Origin: Ruminiclostridium sp.
Lineage (GTDB): Bacteria > Bacillota_A > Clostridia > Oscillospirales > Ruminococcaceae
Length of the DNA stretch: 12,312 bases
Direction of reading: 5' to 3'
Assembly (NCBI GenBank): GCA_017550775.1
Contig: JAFZOA010000589.1
Coordinates: 1 to 12,312 of the forward strand
This document shows positions 8,276 through 12,312 of the stretch, in pieces (position 1 is the first letter of the stretch; every line of letters begins with the position of its first letter). The position numbers were made by a program, and so were the translations under genes. The notes beneath the pieces were generated by a model. It was not told where the DNA came from. It saw only the letters and a list, made by a program, of their open reading frames with translations, and searched no databases.

Positions 8276-8328
8276 AAAACACATCAATTAGAATAATTCT
8301 TATATAGTAAATATCTACAATGTGTTTT
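8276..8328. repeat. AT-rich inverted repeat
   Basis: Nine-base arms AAAACACAT (8276-8284) and ATGTGTTTT (8320-8328) enclose 35 AT-rich bases with an inner AGAAT-A-ATTCT hairpin (8290-8300). It lies about 30 bases before the MerR promoter. It could be an operator, a small element or chance in AT-rich DNA; nothing decides between these. Confidence 0.35.
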
Positions 8329-8358
8329 GTGCAATCCTACAAATCGTCATTTTTCCTC

Positions 8359-8389
8359 TTGACTATGACGTAACGCAATAGTGTATAGT
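8359..8389 (+). promoter_or_regulatory. MerR-type promoter with operator in a 19-bp spacer
   Basis: TTGACT (8359-8364) and TATAGT (8384-8389) are 19 bases apart, longer than the usual 17 and typical of promoters remodelled by MerR-family activators. A 21-bp dyad centred on 8372 fills the spacer: outer arms ACTAT (8362-8366) and ATAGT (8378-8382), inner arms CGT (8369-8371) and ACG (8373-8375). This is the expected operator placement and suggests that the downstream MerR protein controls its own gene. Confidence 0.78.
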
Positions 8390-8412
8390 ATAGACAGCGA
8401 GGAAAATCATAG

Positions 8413-8493
8413 GTCGGCGATACAGAAGAAACGGCGTTATTATCCCCGCCGCAGGCGGGGGATAATAACAACAGACTTCTGAATATCGCCGAC
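8413..8493. repeat. 81-bp two-part inverted repeat in the MerR leader
   Basis: The outer arms are GTCGGCGATACAGAAG (8413-8428) and CTTCTG-AA-TATCGCCGAC (8476-8493), complementary over 16 bases with a 2-base bulge. The inner arms are GTTATTATCCCCGCC (8436-8450) and GGCGGGGGATAATAAC (8454-8469), complementary over 15 bases with one extra G and a GCA loop. It lies between the promoter and the AGGAGG at 8502, so it would fold in the 5' leader RNA without masking the ribosome site. There is no T-run after it, so it is not a standard terminator. Confidence 0.8.
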
Positions 8494-8515
8494 TGTGAAG
8501 CAGGAGGTCACGATT

Positions 8516-9253
8516 ATGAAAACAGACGGAATGACAGTAAACGAGGTCAGCAGGCTGACGGGACTGAGTGTGCGCACACTTCAGTATTATGACAAGATAG
8601 GTCTTCTCGCACCCGCGGGACATACCGACGCGGGGTACAGGCTGTATGACGATACTGCGCTGGAGAAGCTGCAGCAGATAATGCTGTTCCGCGAGCTGGA
8701 GTTCCTGCTGAAAGAGATCAAGGAGATCATCAGCGACCCGCATTTCGACCGTAAGAAGGCTCTCACACAGCAGATAGAGCTGCTGAAGCTGCGGCGGGAG
8801 CATCTCGACGACCTTATAACCTTCGCGGAGAAAATACAGAAAACAGGAGTTATAATTATGGATTTTAAAGCATTTGACACAGCAAAGCTCGACGAGTACA
8901 CCAAGCGGGCTAAGGAGCAATGGGGCGATACCGCCGCATACAAGGAGTTCGAGGAAAAGAACGGGAAGCGTTCCGCCGCGGACAACGCGAGCCTTGCGGC
9001 GAAGACTATGGAGTATTTCACGGAGTTCGGCGCAATGCGCGACCGCGACCCAGCCGACCCCGAAGTTCAGGCGCAGGTGAAGCGGCTGCAGGAGTTTTTC
9101 TGCGAGAACTATTACAACTGCACGAACGAGATACTTTCCGGTCTCGGGAAGATGTACGCGGCGGGTGGCGAGTTCACCGAAAACATCGACAAAGCCGGCG
9201 GCGCCGGTACAGCAGAGTTCGTTAGCCGCGCTATCGAGATCTGCTGTAAATAA
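8516..9253 (+). CDS. MerR-family regulator with TipAS ligand-binding domain
   Basis: A 245-residue transcription factor of the TipAL/Mta type. Residues 6-75 form the winged-helix MerR domain (MTVNEVSRLTGLSVRTLQYY, DAGYRLYDD), about 76-112 the dimer coiled coil, and about 115-245 a TipAS-type antibiotic-recognition domain (EQWGDTAAYKEFEEK around 135-148, ending ICCK). Length fits the family. ATG 8516 is chosen over the in-frame GTG at 8495 because AGGAGG (8502-8507) stands 8 bases before it. Family members bind hydrophobic or thiopeptide-like drugs and activate 19-bp-spacer promoters; its own promoter has that form. No efflux or resistance gene follows on the same strand, and the next gene is convergent, so any target other than itself lies elsewhere. 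The ligand cannot be read from the sequence. Confidence 0.92.
   Translation: MKTDGMTVNEVSRLTGLSVRTLQYYDKIGLLAPAGHTDAGYRLYDDTALEKLQQIMLFRELEFLLKEIKEIISDPHFDRKKALTQQIELLKLRREHLDDLITFAEKIQKTGVIIMDFKAFDTAKLDEYTKRAKEQWGDTAAYKEFEEKNGKRSAADNASLAAKTMEYFTEFGAMRDRDPADPEVQAQVKRLQEFFCENYYNCTNEILSGLGKMYAAGGEFTENIDKAGGAGTAEFVSRAIEICCK
8845..8860 (+). promoter_or_regulatory. Internal ribosome site and in-frame ATG for a TipAS-like short form
   Basis: Inside the MerR gene, AGGAG (8845-8849) stands 8 bases before an in-frame ATG (8858-8860, Met115). The spacing equals that of the main start. Translation from here would give a 131-residue protein made of the ligand-binding domain only. In Streptomyces lividans the tipA gene is known to make such a short form (TipAS) from an internal start. 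Confidence 0.55.
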
Positions 9254-9268
9254 ACATCGTGATGAGAG

Positions 9269-9296
9269 AGCGCGGTTAAGGGGTATCTGCCGCGCT
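9269..9296. terminator. Weak hairpin between convergent genes
   Basis: AGCGCGG (9269-9275) and CCGCGCT (9290-9296) form a 7-bp GC stem with a 14-base loop in the short gap between the MerR and TauE/SafE genes. Neither side has a T-run, so function as a terminator is doubtful. Confidence 0.25.
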
Positions 9297-9308
9297 GTGC
9301 GGAAAGCG

Positions 9309-10067
9309 CTAAGTCTGAAATATCATCTCGTAGATCAGCTTAATGAAGAAAACCGATAATACGATAATGAGTACCGGCTTTACTATCTTTGACCCGTTCT
9401 TTTCAAAACGTGCAGCTCCGAGATAATTACCTGCGATATTGAACACGCCCGCAATTATGCCGAGCGGGAACAGGACTTGTCCGTTTATCAGAAAAACCAC
9501 GAGCGCCGAGATGTTTGTCGAGAAGTTTATAGCCTTGGTCAGACCGTTCGCTTTGGTAAGCTCCATTCCCGCAAGTCCGGTGAGTATCAGTATAAGGAAT
9601 GTTCCCGTGCCGGGACCGTAAAATCCGTCATACACACCTATCACGAATGAAGCCGCGACGCAGATGATGATCGTTGCGGCCTCGCCGTGAGTTTTTCGCG
9701 GTGCAAACGCGTCCTTTTTTACAAGCACATATATTCCCGTGAGCGGGACCACAACGATCATTACAATCGTGAATATCATGTCCGGTATCAGAAGCGAAAG
9801 CCCTGCGCCAAGCGCAGAGCCGCCTATCGCGCACGGGATACAGAACAGAGCGGTTTTCCACGGTATAAACCCGCTTTTTGCGTATTTTATCGTGGTAACG
9901 GTCGTACCCATAAACGCGCTCATCTTATTCGTGGCAACACAACTGTGAACGGGCAGCCCGGTCATCATATACGCGGGAAGAGATACAAGACCGCCTCCGC
10001 CCGCCACAGCGTCAATAAAGCCCGCTATAAAAACAAGCGGGCATATAATTATATATTCAAGAAGCAT
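9309..10067 (-). CDS. TauE/SafE-family membrane permease
   Basis: A 252-residue, strongly hydrophobic protein of the TauE/SafE (old DUF81) family, with about 7-8 membrane segments. It shows the family's two-fold pseudo-repeat: [11 protein letters not shown] (16-26) followed by [11 protein letters not shown], and [12 protein letters not shown] (144-155) followed by [13 protein letters not shown]. Members export sulfite, sulfonates or related organic anions; the substrate cannot be decided here. The start at Met MLLEY (10065-10067) is chosen because the longer frame begins inside the upstream gene with a non-membrane stretch, and this ATG overlaps the upstream stop by 11 bases, typical of coupled genes. 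The ribosome site is weak (AAAGAAG), which also fits coupling. Because the upstream symporter is frameshifted, ribosomes would stop about 150 bases early and expression of this gene may suffer. Confidence 0.87.
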   Translation of the reverse strand: MLLEYIIICPLVFIAGFIDAVAGGGGLVSLPAYMMTGLPVHSCVATNKMSAFMGTTVTTIKYAKSGFIPWKTALFCIPCAIGGSALGAGLSLLIPDMIFTIVMIVVVPLTGIYVLVKKDAFAPRKTHGEAATIIICVAASFVIGVYDGFYGPGTGTFLILILTGLAGMELTKANGLTKAINFSTNISALVVFLINGQVLFPLGIIAGVFNIAGNYLGAARFEKNGSKIVKPVLIIVLSVFFIKLIYEMIFQT

Positions 10068-11284
10068 TCTTCTTTGAAGCCTTTCTTGCAGCTTTCTTTC
10101 TTTCGAGATTTGATACAACGAGTGCACAGGAAGCGTCGCCCGTGATGTTCACAACGGTTCTGCCCATATCAAATATCCTGTCCACACCCGCGACAAGAGC
10201 AATACCGTCAAGCGGCAGACCTACCGACGAGAGCACCATTGCGAGCATTACCATGCCCGCGCCCGGCACACCGGCTGTTCCGATAGAAGCGAGCGTCGCG
10301 GTAAGCACTATGGTGATTATCTGAGCCGTAGCAGGCAGCGATGAATATTGCGCATACACCCTGATATATCGCCGTTCCGTCCATGTTTATAGTTGCGCCG
10401 AGAGGAAGTACGAACGACGTTACGTCCTTGTCCGCACCCATTTTCTCGCAGCCCTTCATATTTATCGGGAGAGTACCGACGGACGAGGAGCTTGAAAACG
10501 CGAATATCATCGCGGGAAGCTGACCTTTCAGGAATTTCAGCGGGCTCATACCGCCCATAGTTCTTACGGCTATGGAATACACCACTATCATGTGAACAAA
10601 ATAGCAGACATAAGCCGCAAGCAGCACCATACCGAGAGAACCGAGTATTGCCGCACCGTTCGCCGCTACTACCGGGCAGATAAGGCAGAATACACCTATG
10701 GGCGACAGCTTGAGTATCATTTCCATGACCTTCATAAAGACAGCGTTGAAGGAATTGATACCCTTCACGGCGGGAGCCGCCTCGTCCCCGACAAGGATTA
10801 TCGCAAAGCCTATAAACAGCGCCATTACTATTACCTGGAGCATGGTCGCGTTGGAAAGCGGAGCGACAAAGTTCGACGGGAAGATGTTTACTATGGTATC
10901 CATGAACGGGGCTGTCTCGGAAGCTTCATAGCTGAGTTCTGAGGTCTCAAGTACGGGGAAGAAATTCCTGAACAGAAATCCGCCCGCAAGACCGACGACG
11001 ATAGCAAAGGCAGTCGTGAACAGATAATAAATTACTGTCTTGATGCCTATCGAACCGACCTTCCTGATATCCCGCATTGATACGATACCTGCCATTATCG
11101 AGAACAATACTATCGGCACAACTATGAATTTCAGCAGATTAAGGAAAATGGTACCAACGGGCTTGATGTACCCTTCTCCGATGTCCGTGTGTTCCTGCAT
11201 CAGCAGACCCGCGACGATACCGAGAACAAGTGCAATAAAGATCTGCAGCGCAAGCGACATTTTAAACTTCTATTTTTCTTCCAT
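10057..11284 (-). pseudogene. Broken dicarboxylate/glutamate:cation symporter (SDF family)
   Basis: The remains of an approximately 400-residue Na+/H+-coupled dicarboxylate or amino-acid symporter. Family landmarks are intact: the hairpin-1 serine run [20 protein letters not shown] in TM7, and [17 protein letters not shown] with [18 protein letters not shown] near the end. Two lesions break it. A start with a good ribosome site (AAGGGGG 11294-11300, ATG 11282-11284) is followed by codons M-E-E-K and then in-frame TAG (11270-11272), after which the frame continues K-F-K-M-S-L. A second break lies near 10320-10345: the frame reading CAIFIA runs on to a stop at 10208, while [17 protein letters not shown] continues in another frame to 10057, with a few family residues apparently missing. 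Restart at ATG 11258-11260 could bypass the first lesion but not the second. The C-terminal frame overlaps the TauE/SafE start. Confidence 0.82.
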
Positions 11285-11300
11285 TTGTTGATTCCCCCTT
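11282..11300 (-). promoter_or_regulatory. Ribosome site that defines the original symporter start
   Basis: On the minus strand AAGGGGG (11294-11300) is 9 bases from ATG (11282-11284). That ATG is in frame with the symporter but only four codons before a TAG. The later ATG at 11258-11260 lacks a comparable site. This is the main reason for calling the amber codon a lesion instead of upstream non-coding sequence. Confidence 0.6.
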
Positions 11301-11308
11301 ATCTGTGG

Positions 11309-11375
11309 CAGCCGAGCCTGAAATTTCCGGCTGACGATTTCCGTCCGAGAGTGGTTTTATAGCTGCTCCCGGACG
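11309..11375 (-). promoter_or_regulatory. Structured leader of the symporter gene
   Basis: Two stems lie between the promoter and the ribosome site. CGTCCG-A-GAG (11342-11351) pairs with CTC-C-CGGACG (11366-11375) with one mismatch; CAGCCG (11309-11314) pairs with CGGCTG (11328-11333). No T-run follows either stem. The leader is about 100 nt; I recognise no named riboswitch. Confidence 0.35.
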
Positions 11376-11390
11376 TTTTTGGTTTACTTT

Positions 11391-11419
11391 ATTATATATC
11401 ATTCTGCCGGATTTGTCAA
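11391..11419 (-). promoter_or_regulatory. Perfect consensus sigma-A promoter of the symporter unit
   Basis: The minus strand has TTGACA (11414-11419), a 17-base spacer and TATAAT (11391-11396), both exact consensus boxes. RNA would start near 11384 and run through the symporter pseudogene into the TauE/SafE gene. Confidence 0.8.
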
Positions 11420-11456
11420 CAGTTCTGAATCTGTCGGTACGGTTAATTCAAATTAT

Positions 11457-11613
11457 GGGCACCTCTAAAAACCGCTTTGAAAAGAGAAAATGAGATAGTT
11501 GTACCGAGAGTAAGGAAAGGCTCCGAAAGCTTGCTGACGCAAGGTGAGGAGACTTGACGCAACTATCGGTGCAAGTAGCTCTTTTTCTCTCAAATGGGTT
11601 TTTAGAGGTTCCC
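11457..11613. mobile_element. MITE-like non-coding element with TIRs and TTAT duplication
   Basis: 157 bp bounded by GGGCACCTCTAAAAACC at the left and the inverted GGGAACCTCTAAAAACC at the right (16 of 17 bases match). Weaker complementarity continues inward through TTTGA and a GAGAAAA-rich stretch. The flanks both read TTAT (11453-11456 and 11614-11617), a likely 4-bp target duplication. Inside, GATAGTTG (11494-11501) is complementary to CAACTATC (11560-11567). There is no transposase ORF, so movement would need an enzyme supplied elsewhere. The parent insertion sequence family is not assigned. Confidence 0.72.
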
Positions 11614-11653
11614 TTATATGTCTTTATGTATTATATATCGGAAAAATATGTGG

Positions 11654-11659
11654 TATAAT
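11654..11659 (+). promoter_or_regulatory. Extended -10 promoter of the xpt remnant
   Basis: TGG-TATAAT (11651-11659) is a perfect -10 with the TGn extension; the -35 region (TTATAT) is poor. It would start RNA near 11666, about 45 nt before the ATG. No purine riboswitch, common ahead of xpt in Bacillota, is seen; the mobile element just upstream may have displaced older control sequence. Confidence 0.5.
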
Positions 11660-11710
11660 CAGAACAGTAACAATTCCCTATCTGATTTTTCCAATGAACA
11701 GGAGATCTAT

Positions 11711-12118
11711 ATGCTTTTTCTGGAAGATACCAAAAGAAATAAAGGCTCGGTTTATCCGGGCAATATACTGAAAGTTGACAGCTTTCTGAAACACCGGCTC
11801 GATATTTCCGTCCTGGACAGGCTCGGAGAAGAATTTGCCCGCAGGTTTGCGGAAAAGAATTTCACGATGATACTTACGATCGAAGCATCGGGTATTGCCG
11901 TCGCCTGTTCTGCCGCGAGGTATATGAACGTTCCGGTCGTCTTTGCGAAAAAGTCCCGCAGTCTGAATATCCCGAAAGATGTGTATTCTTCAAAGGTGTA
12001 TTCTTATACTCATAAAACGGAAAACAATATCGTTGTATCCGCACAGTTTACCGTAGGTCTTCTGCTGGAATTGACCCTGCCGAAAGAGAAAAAGAAGAAA
12101 GAGACCGCGGAGAAATGA
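11711..12118 (+). pseudogene. xpt: Truncated xanthine phosphoribosyltransferase with foreign 3' tail
   Basis: The first 112 or so residues are clearly Xpt, the purine salvage enzyme that joins xanthine to PRPP: VYPGNILKVDSFLKHRLD (15-31), EEFARRFAEKNFTMILTIEASGIA (40-63), VPVVFAKKSRSLN (74-86) and VYSYTHKTENNIVVSAQF (96-113). The full enzyme is about 190 residues. Here the homology stops just before the PRPP-binding motif (normally like VLLIDDFLANG), and residues 113-135 read TVGLLLELTLPK followed by a Lys/Glu-rich end. The motif is absent from the other plus frames too, so this is a deletion junction, not a simple frameshift. The tail resembles the C-terminal end of a membrane permease; xpt is often followed by the xanthine permease gene pbuX, so an in-frame deletion fusing the two is plausible but unproven. 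Start: AGGAG (11700-11704) 6 bases before ATG 11711. The product should be inactive. Confidence 0.8.
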
Positions 12119-12168
12119 TCTGTTTTTCTTTGGTCTGCACAACGCTCAAAGCCGACCGGTCGAATATT

Positions 12169-12210
12169 ATAAAACGGAGCAGATGAAAACTATCACCTGC
12201 CCCGTTTTAT
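12169..12210. terminator. Terminator-like hairpin after the xpt remnant
   Basis: ATAAAACGG (12169-12177) pairs with CCGTTTTAT (12202-12210). After one A-C mismatch, GCAG (12179-12182) pairs with CTGC (12197-12200), leaving a 14-base loop. The T-run is part of the stem on both strands, as in bidirectional terminators. It lies 50 bases after the stop of the chimeric gene. Confidence 0.65.
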
Positions 12211-12312
12211 ATACCCTTCAATGGAGCACCCCTGTTATGTACCCCTTTTATATTGTGCTATGTTATCATTCATACGCGTACTCCGAGAGGTCCCGTCTCG
12301 TCCAGCGGTCCC

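Larger units (their letters stand above)
7791..8358. other. Intergenic region with palindromic repeats, no convincing gene
   Basis: No ORF here has a plausible ribosome site together with family-like sequence. The stretch is packed with hairpins: GGGGC-TCT-GCCCC at 7836-7848, two double-hairpin repeats, GCAGGC-TGA-GCCTGC at 7938-7952, a terminator-like stem at 8204-8221 and an AT-rich inverted repeat at 8276-8328. It separates two divergent transcription units, the kinase operon to the left and the MerR gene to the right. It may be a graveyard of small non-coding elements. Confidence 0.6.

Noticed and set aside
8363..9021. Minus-strand open frames of 144-185 codons opposite the MerR gene
   Set aside because: They are antisense shadows of a clear MerR/TipAS gene with low-complexity, Ser/Leu-rich translations and no ribosome site.
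11618..11710. Purine riboswitch ahead of xpt
   Set aside because: The expected conserved core and paired loops were not seen, and the leader from the -10 at 11654 is only about 45 nt.
12215..12312. Short open stretches on both strands at the right edge (for example a minus-strand frame ending LSEYAYE and a plus-strand frame from ATG)
   Set aside because: Too short, several frames are open at once and none has a recognisable motif. Sequence beyond the edge is needed.

Overview
The window looks like a chromosomal segment of an anaerobic gut-type Bacillota (Clostridia), probably a Ruminococcus-like member of the Oscillospiraceae. This rests on strong AGGAGG-type ribosome binding sites, sigma-A promoters with TTGACA/TATAAT boxes, a large hybrid kinase with stacked sensor repeats, and TipAS-type MerR, TauE/SafE and SDF transporter proteins. 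The genus is inferred from style, not from a marker gene.

Left part (1-7423, minus strand, read right to left): a three-gene signalling operon. First comes a 984-residue membrane receptor built like a histidine kinase. It has Asp at the phospho-accepting His position, a broken G2 ATP-lid box, and no receiver or Hpt domain. Fifteen bases later comes a 1350-residue paralogue that keeps all these parts: dCache sensor, three 138-residue PAS-like repeats, HisKA, HATPase, receiver and Hpt. An 11-base overlap then leads into a response regulator cut by the window edge. Its first receiver domain lacks the phospho-accepting Asp and a second receiver appears to begin at the edge. The simplest reading is a phosphorelay in which the pseudokinase works as a sensing partner of the active kinase. 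A good promoter at 7762-7790 would give the operon a leader of about 330 nt.

Middle (7424-8515): about 1.1 kb without a convincing gene. It holds the operon leader and promoters, two copies of a double-hairpin repeat, a terminator-like hairpin, an AT-rich inverted repeat and the MerR-type promoter. Next (8516-9253, plus strand) is a MerR/TipAL-like regulator with an operator in a 19-bp promoter spacer, an 81-bp inverted repeat in its leader, and an internal Shine-Dalgarno plus ATG that could yield the ligand-binding half alone, as in Streptomyces tipA.

Right part (9309-12312): a decaying transport and salvage region. A TauE/SafE-type permease lies downstream of, and overlaps, a dicarboxylate/glutamate-type symporter pseudogene that has an in-frame amber at codon 5 and a late frameshift, yet keeps a perfect consensus promoter. 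A 157-bp MITE-like element with TIRs and a TTAT duplication sits between it and a truncated xanthine phosphoribosyltransferase. That gene's 3' part is replaced by a permease-like tail, suggesting a deletion that fused xpt to a following gene. A terminator-like hairpin closes the unit. Nothing could be assigned in the last 100 bases.
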